Origin: JABWBP01 sp964522165
GTDB lineage: Bacteria > Calditrichota > Calditrichia > RBG-13-44-9 > J075
NCBI GenBank assembly: GCA_964522165.1
Contig: CAZFVV010000002.1
Coordinates: 41,777 to 105,776 of the forward strand
Length of the DNA: 64,000 nt
Reading direction: 5' to 3'
Shown one piece after another: positions 41,025 through 49,453 of this stretch; position 1 is the first letter of the stretch; each line of letters begins with the position of its first letter. Position numbers and translations under genes: made by a program. Below the pieces are notes generated by a model. It saw only the letters and a list, made by a program, of their open reading frames with translations, did not search any database and was not told the DNA's origin.

Positions 41025-43292
41025 CTAAGAGGCGCGGTACCCGTATTCGATTTGCCAGTTCAATTCCCAGCGGATCAGGTCCGCTTCCGCCTGCCGGCGC
41101 TTGCGGATTCCCTCCAGCTCATGGTCCTGCTGCATGTTGCCGATGCGGTCCGCCACTTCCCACCAATCTTTTTGCTCCAGGGGAGCCCTGAGCTGTTCCA
41201 AATCGCTGTTGCCGTACCCCCGGTTGTAGGAAAGGGATAACAGGGCGGTCTGCACGGTCGCCAGGGTATCCGGGTATATCAAGGTGTTGAAGCGTTTGAC
41301 GATCCCATCCCAATAGGGCACCGCGGCGTACTCAAAAATCTCATCCGCCTGGGCGCGGCTGATCTCGATGCTTTGCAGCACCGGGTCCGATTGTAATGCT
41401 CTATTGGCCGCGTCTCCCTGGACGCCGTACACTTTCCGGACGGCGGAAAGCTGCTGCGAGGTCAGGATCGGTTCGTACAATTCTTCGATCAGAGAAGGAT
41501 CGGCATGGCCAAGGTCCATACCGGGGTCTAAGGTTACCCCTGAAGAGCCTCCCGGCCAGTAGGGGCTTCCGTTGTGCCCTTCCCAGTTGTGAACCCAGTT
41601 GGGATCTCCCCAGAAAAAGCTGAGGGTTTCGGATTCGGCGGCAGGAATGCCGTAGCGCTTCAGCGCTGACCAGGTATTGGTATTGACCACTCCATCGGCT
41701 TTCAGACCCTGGCTGCTTTGAAATTGCTTGACCAGGCTCTCCGTGCCGCTGCCAAACAGGCCATCCGCGCCCGTGGAATATCCGGCCTTGTTCAACGCGT
41801 TTTGCAGTCGCCGGACGTCGCGGTTCAAGTGGGGATTTACATCCGTGTAGCCGTCGCAATATTTTAAAATGGGATAATACAAAACCGAACCGGCGGTAAC
41901 CACGGTGTCGCCGGGAGCGGATGGCTCGACGGGTTTGGAGAGAAAATCTCTTAGCCGGGAGAAAATCGGCCGGGAGGTGAGGCGGAGCTTTTCTTCCAGC
42001 GCCGACCAGGTACTCTGCCCCACGATTCCGTCTGCGGTAATGTTTTTTGATTTTTGAAAACCTTTAACCGCGTCCTCGGTACCCTTTCCGAACATGCCGT
42101 CGGTATCCAGCGAATACCCGCGGTCATTCAGTAACTCCTGCAAGTACTGCACGTCCGGGCGCAATTCCGGGGTGGTATCGGAGAATCCGTCGCTGTATCT
42201 CAGGGTGGGATGGGAAGAGGAACTGAACACTCTTTTACGAGATCCCCCGCCAGAATCGCCGCGTTCCCCGGTTTCCCTGCCGAAGAATCGCCCGAAGAGC
42301 CCCCGTTCCGGCTTTTCTTCCCCGGCGGGGGCATCCGCCGGCGCTTCTTCTCGTTCCCGGCCGAAGAAGCGCCGGGAAAATCTTTCTTCGGATGGCTCTT
42401 CTTGCGGGGCCGTCTCCGGCGCTTCTTCCACTTCTTCGGTCTCTCTCCCAAAAAATCGAAAGCGCCTTTCGTCGCCAGGCTCACGTTCGGCGGGTTCCGA
42501 ACCGCCGGGCAGCGGCGCAATGTCGGCCACCTGCTCCAGGGCTTTCCAGGTGGCTTTATCCACTTCGCCGTCGCTTACTAATCCATTGGCGAACTGAAAA
42601 TCTTTCACCGCGTCTTCGGTATCCATGCCGAACAAGCCGTCCACGTCAATCGGGTACCCCAACTTCTTCAGCATTTCCTGCAACCGTTTTACGTCATCGC
42701 GCAACTGCGGATTGGAGTTAGCAAAACCGTCCCACAGCTTGAGGCTGGGATACGCGGGATCTACGGCCGGAGGCCTGGCGCCTCCGCCCTCCAGGGCCTT
42801 CCAGGTATCTTCCCGCACTATCCCATCACTGGTTAAGTCCTTTTCCTTTTGGAAAGATTTGACCGCATCCTCGGTCGATCGGGTGAAAAAACCGTCTTCA
42901 AACGTCGAATAACCGTATTTTTTGAGCAGCGATTGAAGTTTCTTAACCGCCTCATTCAGTTGCGGCGTGGTAGTTGAAAAACCATCGCGGTATTTCAACA
43001 CCGGGTACTGCTCCGGCGGCGTTGCCGGGGGAGGAGCATCTGAAGAGGGAGCGACGTGAATATTTTGCGAGATGGCCTGCCAGGTATCCTGCCGGACGAT
43101 CCCGTCATCGTTCACGCCCAGCGCTTGTTGGAATGCGATCACCGCGCGTTCGGTATCTCTATCGAACAACCCCTCGGCGCCGACGGAATGCCCGAGGTTT
43201 TTCAGGGCTAATTGCAGGATCTTTACAAAGTCGCGAAGCCGGGGCGTGATGTCTTCAAATCCATCCCCATATCTCAATGTTGGCATGGGCAT
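41025..43292 (-). CDS. Five PG-binding domains plus lysozyme-like (pesticin/GH24-like) domain
   Basis: A 755-residue protein. Five PG_binding_1 modules (about residues 5-77, 95-170, 180-255, 365-437 and 475-545) share xLRYxDGF, LQxLLxxxGY, GLFGxxTEDAVKxFQ and DGIVxxxTWxAL. Between modules 3 and 4 lies a charged linker (about 262-360) with RFFGRE three times. The C-terminal 190 residues start WVHNWEGHNGSPYWPGGSSG, then VTLDPGMDLGHADPS. This resembles the catalytic start of pesticin-type/GH24-like muramidases, with the Glu of WEGHNG as candidate acid. No signal peptide is visible, so it either uses another export route or acts after lysis, like endolysins and phage-tail-like particles (inference). 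Confidence 0.82.
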   Translation of the reverse strand: MPMPTLRYGDGFEDITPRLRDFVKILQLALKNLGHSVGAEGLFDRDTERAVIAFQQALGVNDDGIVRQDTWQAISQNIHVAPSSDAPPPATPPEQYPVLKYRDGFSTTTPQLNEAVKKLQSLLKKYGYSTFEDGFFTRSTEDAVKSFQKEKDLTSDGIVREDTWKALEGGGARPPAVDPAYPSLKLWDGFANSNPQLRDDVKRLQEMLKKLGYPIDVDGLFGMDTEDAVKDFQFANGLVSDGEVDKATWKALEQVADIAPLPGGSEPAEREPGDERRFRFFGRETEEVEEAPETAPQEEPSEERFSRRFFGREREEAPADAPAGEEKPERGLFGRFFGRETGERGDSGGGSRKRVFSSSSHPTLRYSDGFSDTTPELRPDVQYLQELLNDRGYSLDTDGMFGKGTEDAVKGFQKSKNITADGIVGQSTWSALEEKLRLTSRPIFSRLRDFLSKPVEPSAPGDTVVTAGSVLYYPILKYCDGYTDVNPHLNRDVRRLQNALNKAGYSTGADGLFGSGTESLVKQFQSSQGLKADGVVNTNTWSALKRYGIPAAESETLSFFWGDPNWVHNWEGHNGSPYWPGGSSGVTLDPGMDLGHADPSLIEELYEPILTSQQLSAVRKVYGVQGDAANRALQSDPVLQSIEISRAQADEIFEYAAVPYWDGIVKRFNTLIYPDTLATVQTALLSLSYNRGYGNSDLEQLRAPLEQKDWWEVADRIGNMQQDHELEGIRKRRQAEADLIRWELNWQIEYGYRAS

Positions 43293-43368
43293 TGATGAGC
43301 GCTCCTTAGCGTCGTTTTTACTGGAATTTAAGTAAATAGAGAGCGCAATAGAAGCTCAAAATTATCTC

Positions 43369-44727
43369 TCAAGCCCCTTTTTCAAGCGGCAGCGTTTTCT
43401 CCCGGAAGCTCAAGCCCGCTTTGCTCAATTCCTCCAGAACCGGTTCGTAAATGGCCGCGTGGGTGGGAAGCTGGCAGCCGGTAAGCGGTAACTGCCCGGT
43501 AAGCGCCATTTTAACCGCCAGGGCTACCGGCAAGCCCACGGTTTTTGCCATGGCGGTAAACCCGCCCGGTTCGCCGTATTCGATCAGGGTGGAGAGGATT
43601 CGTTCGTTATGGTTATTTTTTTCGGGGTATTGCGCTTCTATTTCATGCTGGATGATTACCATATCCTGCCCGCCGGCCGGGAGGGGCAGTTTTTTCATCA
43701 AGAGGTTGATCATCACGTCCGCCGCGGTGCTTACTTCCCCGCCGATTTTTTCATTGGAGAACAGCCCCAACCAGCGCAGGTTCTCCATAATCTTTCCCGT
43801 GGGACTGAGGTTCAGATAGTTTGCCACCCGCTGCTCCAGCTTCAACCCGGAGATGTGGATGGGCAGGAACATTTCCAGAAATTCCCGGTAGGCGATCTCT
43901 TTCAGGCCGGGGATGGGCATGGTATCGTTGGGCAGCCCCAGCCTCACGATCTGGTGCCAGGTTTCGCTCCAGCCCGGATAACGCAGGGTTCCCCGCACCA
44001 TGGTGCGCACCGAATCAATGCCGAAGATCTCTTTGTACACCAGGGAGTTACGGTTTGCGTAGGCCTCCAGCATTCCCACCCCTTCCACTTCTACCATCCA
44101 GGTGCGGGTGAAAACGGTATTGTGCGAGAGCAGCCGGATTTTTCCATCTTCCATGTATTGCGCGCCCGCTTCCCCGGCTCTTACCACGTTGCGAGGATTC
44201 CAGGTAATACAATAACGCAGGGGGTTGCTCCGAACCTCCGGAGCGGGCACGCCGCTGCCGTAAGAAAGAAACGAGGTGATAATCCCGCCCTCTTTTTGAA
44301 CCCGGTGGATCAGTTTCATGGCGGACATGTGGTCTATGCCCGGGTCCAGCCCCATTTCGTTCAAAATTAACAGGCCCTTACGATGGGCGTCCAGGTTCAA
44401 ATCTTCCACCTCTTTGCTCTGGTAGGATGCGGAGATGACGTGCGCGTTGTGGTTCAGGCATTCCAGGGCGATCAGGTATTGGAATACCGGGGAGAGCATG
44501 TTCACCACGATATCCGCTTTTTCAAACAGGGTTGAACGCAGCGCGGCATCGTTGATATCGAACTGCACCGCCGCGCCTTGAGGATGATTTTTCAGCGCCT
44601 TCTGCGCCTGGGCGAAATCCCGGTCCCCGATGGTCACGAACCAGTCGTGTTGAGGGGCGTTTTCCAGCAGGAAGTTGATCAGGTAGGGGGCGCTTTGCCC
44701 CGCCCCGAGCACCAGAATGTGTTTCAT
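43369..44727 (-). CDS. Saccharopine dehydrogenase family protein
   Basis: A 452-residue NAD(P)-dependent oxidoreductase. An N-terminal Rossmann motif (VLGAGQSAPYLINFLLE), the family pattern VVNMLSPVFQYLIALECLNH, and the substrate-domain signature NEMGLDPGIDHMSAMKLIH are all visible. It resembles the glutamate-forming (LYS9-type) saccharopine dehydrogenases of lysine metabolism, but related enzymes act on carboxyspermidine or other opine-like substrates. No lysine gene lies beside it, so the substrate is uncertain. It is divergent from the DMT transporter gene, with about 205 bases between starts. Confidence 0.85.
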   Translation of the reverse strand: MKHILVLGAGQSAPYLINFLLENAPQHDWFVTIGDRDFAQAQKALKNHPQGAAVQFDINDAALRSTLFEKADIVVNMLSPVFQYLIALECLNHNAHVISASYQSKEVEDLNLDAHRKGLLILNEMGLDPGIDHMSAMKLIHRVQKEGGIITSFLSYGSGVPAPEVRSNPLRYCITWNPRNVVRAGEAGAQYMEDGKIRLLSHNTVFTRTWMVEVEGVGMLEAYANRNSLVYKEIFGIDSVRTMVRGTLRYPGWSETWHQIVRLGLPNDTMPIPGLKEIAYREFLEMFLPIHISGLKLEQRVANYLNLSPTGKIMENLRWLGLFSNEKIGGEVSTAADVMINLLMKKLPLPAGGQDMVIIQHEIEAQYPEKNNHNERILSTLIEYGEPGGFTAMAKTVGLPVALAVKMALTGQLPLTGCQLPTHAAIYEPVLEELSKAGLSFREKTLPLEKGA

Positions 44728-44932
44728 ACTGCCTCCGTAAGCCTGGTAAATTGTCTCTTCGTCTCCATTTGTTCTTGAGAAGCAACAAACTTAAGCAAAG
44801 TGCGCTTCGGAAAGAAATGGATTTTATCTGCGCTTGCCAGGCTCCGGCGGCGACCCCGCCGGTTCAACAATTCTATTCCTCTTCTTCGCCGGAGGCCTTA
44901 TATTGGCCGCTTCGTTTCTGGAAAGGAACCGG

Positions 44933-45802
44933 ATGGGGCGATTTTCCCGCGGCGCGATTTACATGATCCTGGCGTCATTCTTCTTCAGCCTGATGTCCAT
45001 CTTAGTGAAAGCCGGCGGCGCAAATTTACCGCCCCAGGAACTGGTGCTGGCGCGCAGCCTGGTAGTTTTCGCCATCACCGCGGTAATGCTCCGGCGAAAG
45101 CGTTTGCGATTTTGGGGCAGCCACAAAAAGCTGCTGATTCTGCGGGGAGTTTTCGGTTTCCTGGGGCTTTCGGCCTTTTTTTACACCCTCACGGTTCTGC
45201 CGATCACCGATTCCGTCACCCTGAATTACAGCAGCCCCCTCTTCACCGCCCTGCTGGCGCAATTTTTTCTGAAAGAGAGGAGCAGTGGGCGGCAATGGGG
45301 ATTCTACCTGCTTGCTTTCCTGGGCATCTTATTGATCATCCGGCCCGGGTTTTCCCTGCAAACCGTTCCGGCGTTGCTCGGCCTGGGAGGGGCGTTTTTT
45401 GCCGGGCTGGCCTACATCGCCATCCGGCAGCTGCGCCATAGCGACCATCCCCTGACCATTGTGCTTTATTTTCAGGCCGTCGCCATCCTGCTCTCCCTGC
45501 CCTGGGTTATCCCGAATTTCGTGATGCCCCGGGGGTGGCAGTGGCTGATGTTGCTGGGGATGGGCATCGCTACCCAGGCGGCGCAGGTATTTATGACCAA
45601 ATCCTTGCACGAGGATACCGCCGCCCGGGCCACCAATGTCTCATACATCGGGGTGGTGTTCTCCACGATCTGGGGCATTTTGTTTTTTTTCGAGATTCCT
45701 GATTGGCGCACCGTACTCGGCGCAGCGATCACGATGTTTGCGATTACCAGGATTGCAGCCGCTGACGAAAATGCCGAAGTGAAGGATAAAGGATACGGAT
45801 GA
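44933..45802 (+). CDS. EamA/DMT-family transporter
   Basis: A 289-residue inner-membrane protein with ten hydrophobic segments and the two EamA repeats typical of drug/metabolite exporters (GAIYMILASFFFSLMSILVK and ITDSVTLNYSSPLFTALLAQ in the first half, ATNVSYIGVVFSTIWGILFF in the second). I place the start at ATG 44933, which has GGAAAGGA six bases upstream, rather than an upstream in-frame ATG at 44834 without a site. Substrate is unknown; many relatives export amino acids or metabolites. Confidence 0.85.
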   Translation: MGRFSRGAIYMILASFFFSLMSILVKAGGANLPPQELVLARSLVVFAITAVMLRRKRLRFWGSHKKLLILRGVFGFLGLSAFFYTLTVLPITDSVTLNYSSPLFTALLAQFFLKERSSGRQWGFYLLAFLGILLIIRPGFSLQTVPALLGLGGAFFAGLAYIAIRQLRHSDHPLTIVLYFQAVAILLSLPWVIPNFVMPRGWQWLMLLGMGIATQAAQVFMTKSLHEDTAARATNVSYIGVVFSTIWGILFFFEIPDWRTVLGAAITMFAITRIAAADENAEVKDKGYG

Positions 45803-45847
45803 AGGATAATTGTGGCAGGATAAAGGGGATGCCGGGATGTAAAAAAG

Positions 45848-46003
45848 GGTAGTGGTTATATTTTGACTGATAACATTTGTTCTAATGCCACGAAGCCACA
45901 AAGGCGCTAAGTTTTCACCAAGCATTTAATACCTTTGTGACGCTTCGTACCTTAACGCCTTTGTGGCAATTACTCTTTCATCAGTCAAAACTTTACCACT
46001 ACC
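45848..46003. repeat. Long degenerate hairpin (GGTAGTGG ... CCACTACC)
   Basis: The outer arms are GGTAGTGGTTATATTTTGAC and on (45848-45871) and the complement ATCAGTCAAAACTTTACCAC and on (45980-46003). Inner arms are ATGCCACGAAGCCACAAAGG/CTTAACGCCTTTGTGGCA. It spans about 156 bases, the longest and best-paired of the word hairpins here. It overlaps the 5' part of a longer lpxB frame, arguing that lpxB starts after it. Confidence 0.82.
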
Positions 46004-46110
46004 TAAAAAAGAAGTGGTGGAAATGCTTTTTTGGGTGTAAAATTCGCCCTGTTTTATCATCGGAGGCGATCATCGGAAACGGTTCAACCAAAGAGAATAC
46101 TCAGACGCCA

Positions 46111-47262
46111 GTGTCGAAGAAGATTCTGGTCATTGCCGGGGAGGCATCCGGCGACCGCCACGCCGCCGACCTGGTGCGGGAGCTGAAAGCGTGCGATCCG
46201 CAGTTACAGTTTAGCGGCATCGGGGGAGAGGCCATGCGGCAGGAGGGCGTACAACTGCTTTACCATATTTCCCAATTAGCCTTTCTGGGACTCACGGAAG
46301 TAATCAAACACCTGCCCTTTATCCGCAAAGTCACCAAAACCGTGCAGTCGGAATTGAAAAACGGCGCCGGGGCGATAATTTTGGTAGATTACCCCGGTTT
46401 CAACCTGCGAGTGGCGCGCATTGCCAAAGATCTAGGCGTTCCGGTAATCTACTACATCAGTCCGCAATTATGGGCCTGGGGAGAGAAGCGGGTGGATAAA
46501 ATCCGCCGCCACGTGGATTTGATGTTCGTGATTTTTCAATTTGAAAAGACCTTTTATGAAAAGCACGGCATTACCGCCCATTTTGTGGGGCACCCCCTGG
46601 TGGAGCAACTCCGGATTGACAAAAGTGAGGCGGAATTCCGCCGCGAGAACGGCATCCCCGAAGGCGCACCTATTCTCGCGCTGCTGCCCGGCTCCCGGGA
46701 GCTGGAGGTGCGTAATCTTTTACCGGTGATGGTTCAAACCGCCGGGGAGCTTCGCAAAACCCGGCAATGCACGCCGGTAGTCGGGCGGGCCTCTCAATTG
46801 CCGCAAGCGCTGTATGATGAATACATTCCTCCCGGCTCGGGTATTCACCTGGTAAATTCCCAAACCCCTATGCTGATGCGCTATGCGTATGCGGCAATGG
46901 TCGCCAGCGGCACCGCTACCCTGGAAACCGGTTTTTTGCAAACTCCCATGGTAGTGTTGTACGCGGTTTCCCCGCTGACCTACTGGCTGGGCCGGATGCT
47001 GGTCAAAATCGACACCATCGCCCTGGCGAACATCGTGATGGGGAAAAAAGTAGTGCCGGAGTTGATCCAGAAAGACATCAGCGTGGAGAAGGTGCGTGCG
47101 GCGGTGGAGCGCTTTTTCACCGAGCCGGCTTATTACCGGTCGGTAAAAGAAGAGTTGAAGCGGATTCCGGCGCTATTGGGTGCGGAGGGCGCTTCCCGCC
47201 GAGCCGCGGAGCGGATTGTGGCATTTTTGCAAACCGTCGGGAGCGGCAGAAGTGGGAAGTAA
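46111..47262 (+). CDS. lpxB: Lipid-A-disaccharide synthase
   Basis: A 383-residue GT19 enzyme that joins UDP-2,3-diacylglucosamine and lipid X to form the lipid A disaccharide at the inner membrane. Signatures are ILVIAGEASGDRHAADLVRE, FSGIGGEAMRQEGV, ILVDYPGFNLRVARIAK, YYISPQLWAWGEKRVDKI, HFVGHPLVEQL, LALLPGSRELEV and VASGTATLETGF. The frame stays open upstream to 45937, but that part overlaps a long hairpin and adds about 58 unconserved residues. GTG 46111 gives the usual length, though its ribosome binding site is weak. A GGAGG at 46063 suggests a non-standard start nearby is also possible. It shows the cell makes lipopolysaccharide. Confidence 0.93.
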   Translation: MSKKILVIAGEASGDRHAADLVRELKACDPQLQFSGIGGEAMRQEGVQLLYHISQLAFLGLTEVIKHLPFIRKVTKTVQSELKNGAGAIILVDYPGFNLRVARIAKDLGVPVIYYISPQLWAWGEKRVDKIRRHVDLMFVIFQFEKTFYEKHGITAHFVGHPLVEQLRIDKSEAEFRRENGIPEGAPILALLPGSRELEVRNLLPVMVQTAGELRKTRQCTPVVGRASQLPQALYDEYIPPGSGIHLVNSQTPMLMRYAYAAMVASGTATLETGFLQTPMVVLYAVSPLTYWLGRMLVKIDTIALANIVMGKKVVPELIQKDISVEKVRAAVERFFTEPAYYRSVKEELKRIPALLGAEGASRRAAERIVAFLQTVGSGRSGK

Positions 47263-47461
47263 AAAGTAAAATGTGAGAAGTGAGAAGTGGCAAGTGAGGA
47301 GTTAATGTCGTTTGGTTAAGGGGAATTGCACTCAAAATGTCATCTCCCCCGGCCTTGGGGGGGAAATCCAGAGATTTCGCTTTCGCGCCCTGACTTCCCA
47401 CCTCTCACTTCCCACCTCTCACTTCTCACTTCTTACTTCTCACTTCCCACTCGCCGCTTCC
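47251..47461. repeat. Degenerate long hairpin ('GAAGTGAGAAGTGG' words) between convergent genes
   Basis: The left arm 47249-47302 (AGAAGTGGGAAGTAAAAAGT and on) and right arm 47391-47461 (TGACTTCCCACCTCTCACTT and on) consist of repeated GAAGTGA-type words and their complements. The arms overlap the last codons of both lpxB and the small minus-strand HTH gene. A looser single-arm relative (CAAGTGAGAAGCAGGAAGTA) lies at 49330-49349. Confidence 0.8.
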
Positions 47462-47685
47462 CCGTTATGGGTATAAACAATCTTTCGGATAGTCTCGGTG
47501 GAGAGGTAGGAAAATTCCTCTTGCAGTTGGTGAATGATCTCTTTCGGTTTCAGATCGCGTTTCAGGGTGGAAAATTTTTCCCGGATATAGTGATCGCGAA
47601 TCGCCCGTTCGTTCAGAAATCCCTCTTTCCACAAACGATTGAACAATTCATCATCCAGGTACGCTCTTAAAGGGTTGCCACACAT
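47440..47685 (-). CDS. Small helix-turn-helix-like protein
   Basis: An 81-residue protein. The start is ATG 47685 because AGGAGG (47691-47696 complement) lies five bases upstream; a longer in-frame start at 47814 has no such site. The sequence is helical and charged: MCGNPLRAYLDDELFNRLWK, ERAIRDHYIREKFSTLKRDL, then PKEIIHQLQEEFSYLSTETI with RKIVY. The last part looks like a DNA-binding helix-turn-helix of the resolvase/Mor type. It has no neighbour on the same strand. Its target is unknown, and the 3' end overlaps the word hairpin. Confidence 0.65.
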   Translation of the reverse strand: MCGNPLRAYLDDELFNRLWKEGFLNERAIRDHYIREKFSTLKRDLKPKEIIHQLQEEFSYLSTETIRKIVYTHNGEAASGK

Positions 47686-48084
47686 ATATACCTCCTGGGA
47701 GTTAAACCAACTTTGTATTGGTTTTTCAAAGAGTTTGTGTGGTAACGATAAATGCGATGAAATACTCCTTTTTGTAGCGTGGTTAGCGAGCGTAAAAAGA
47801 CCCTTTTTTAGCATTTCCTGAGATGAACCGGGCCGGCAAGGGCTATAGAGCCGCAGCGCAAGTGATGAAATCTTTCAGGCTGGTAACGGTATTCCGATAA
47901 TATCCAAAACCCTGGTTAAACAATGTTTTTTGAGAATTTAAAATTTTCAAATTAAAAATCAAGGGATTTTTTTACCCCTGAAATCGGGTTGGGAAATTCG
48001 TGGTTCCGAAACTTGAGCTGCGAACTGCCAGTTTAGCGGTTCGGATTACCAGTTCGATTTTTGAAAATGAAAAGAGGGGCGCTT
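47686..48084. other. AT-rich gap upstream of the small HTH gene and downstream of lgt
   Basis: No gene seen. It contains a small dyad with AACTGCCAGTTTAGCGGTTC words (48027-48046) and T-runs at 47968-47974. The palindrome GCGCTTTTAAGCGC (48079-48092) overlaps the lgt stop codon and is followed, on the minus strand, by a T-rich stretch. It may be a weak lgt terminator. Confidence 0.5.
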
Positions 48085-48906
48085 TTAAGCGCGAGCGTTT
48101 TTTCGCTTTCCTGCGGGTGCAGGTTTTTGCACGACCGGCAGTCTCGCCGTCTTTATCAAATATAGCCCCAGCAACACCGCGGGAATGCTGAGAATCTGCC
48201 CCATGTCCAGCGGCAGCGACGCTTCCCAGGGTTCCTGCACCTCCTTGAAGAATTCCACGAAAAAGCGGAATCCAAATACCAGCACCAGGAAAATCCCCAC
48301 GATCAGGCCGTGTCCGGTGTTCGCCTGCTTGCGGCGATATAGCAGAAAGAGAAAAATGAAAACCAACAGGTAGGCAATCGCTTCATAAAGCTGGGCGGGA
48401 TGGCGGGGAACCGGAGCTTGCTCGTAGCGGGGAAAAACAAAAGCCCAGGGAACCGTGGTGGGGGCCCCCACGATCTCGGAATTGAACAAATTGCCTAACC
48501 GGATGAAAAATCCCGCCAGGGCGACCACAATCGCCACCCGGTCTAAAGTCCACAGAAAGGGGGTTTCTTTCCTTGTTTGGGAAAAGAGATATACTGCAAT
48601 AATGATCCCGATGGTCGCCCCGTGGCTGGCAAGCCCTCCCTGCCAGACCGCGAAGATTTCCAGGGGGTGGGTGAGGTAATAGACCGGATCATAAAACAGG
48701 CAATGCCCCAGTCGCGCCCCGATGATGGTGCCGGCGAACATATACAGAAATAGCGCATCCATATATTGTTCCGGTTTTCTTTCCGCCAGAAACATCTTGC
48801 GCACCATGTAATACCCCAGCAGAAAAGAAAGGATGAACATCAAGCTGTACCAGCGCAATGCGATGGGGCCGATGCGGAAAATCTCCGGACTGACATTCCA
48901 TTCCAT
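48085..48906 (-). CDS. lgt: Prolipoprotein diacylglyceryl transferase
   Basis: A 273-residue inner-membrane enzyme that attaches diacylglycerol to the lipobox Cys of prolipoproteins. About seven membrane segments and the family motifs are present: RWYSLMFILSFLLGYYMVRK, GARLGHCLFYDP, GGLASHGATIGII, the Lgt signature FFIRLGNLFNSEIVGAPTT, and HPAQLYEA. The start is placed at ATG 48906 (MEWNVSPEIF), ten bases after the stop of the upstream metal-binding lipoprotein gene, so the two form an operon. The window encodes at least five lipoproteins that need it. Confidence 0.95.
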   Translation of the reverse strand: MEWNVSPEIFRIGPIALRWYSLMFILSFLLGYYMVRKMFLAERKPEQYMDALFLYMFAGTIIGARLGHCLFYDPVYYLTHPLEIFAVWQGGLASHGATIGIIIAVYLFSQTRKETPFLWTLDRVAIVVALAGFFIRLGNLFNSEIVGAPTTVPWAFVFPRYEQAPVPRHPAQLYEAIAYLLVFIFLFLLYRRKQANTGHGLIVGIFLVLVFGFRFFVEFFKEVQEPWEASLPLDMGQILSIPAVLLGLYLIKTARLPVVQKPAPAGKRKNARA

Positions 48907-48916
48907 TGAACACCTA

Positions 48917-49234
48917 TTATTGCGCCAGCCGCGCTTTATATCCCGCGTTTTCGACCGCCAGAATGAGTTTTTGCTCATCTGCTTTGGCCGGATCGAAGCT
49001 GACCACCGCGATGCTATCCACCAGGCTGACGCTATTGGAAATTACCCCCTCGGTTTTGGCCAGGGACTTTTGAATGGTATTAACGCAGCCCTCGCAGTGC
49101 ATACCGGAAAGGGCCAGTTTTACGGTTTTTTGTTGCGCCATGGCATCCTCCTGGTTTTTGCCGCTGCACCCGTTTATTTGCATGATAGTGAGCAGTAAAA
49201 TGGAAACAATACTGGCCCAGAGAAATTTTTTCAT
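48917..49234 (-). CDS. Heavy-metal-associated (HMA/MerP-like) domain lipoprotein
   Basis: A 105-residue lipoprotein. The signal peptide (FLWASIVSILLLTIMQINGC) carries a lipobox-type INGC near residues 20-23. A short linker and one HMA domain follow, with the metal-binding CxxC in LSGMHCEGCVNTIQKSLAKT (about residues 46-49) and the ferredoxin-like beta-alpha-beta-beta-alpha-beta pattern. It likely binds Cu, Hg or another soft metal on the outer side of a membrane. It precedes lgt by 10 bases, which is unusual company for a metal chaperone. Confidence 0.88.
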   Translation of the reverse strand: MKKFLWASIVSILLLTIMQINGCSGKNQEDAMAQQKTVKLALSGMHCEGCVNTIQKSLAKTEGVISNSVSLVDSIAVVSFDPAKADEQKLILAVENAGYKARLAQ

Positions 49235-49453
49235 TGTCGGCTCCTTATTTTTCCAACTTCATATTAAATTCATCGGCGGGCGGCAATGTATCATTGCAGG
49301 GGTAAAAAAACAAGCGGAATATGCCGTGGCAAGTGAGAAGCAGGAAGTAAGGAGTAAGAAGCAGGGGGGCTTGCCTGGCGCTGGCAACCCACCATGTGCT
49401 ACTGGCAAAGGGCCGCCTCCCAATAATGGCGATCATCTCCGAAAAGGAGCCTT

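Noticed and set aside
45937..46110. N-terminal extension of LpxB
   Set aside because: The extra residues are not LpxB-like and the DNA is part of the long hairpin.
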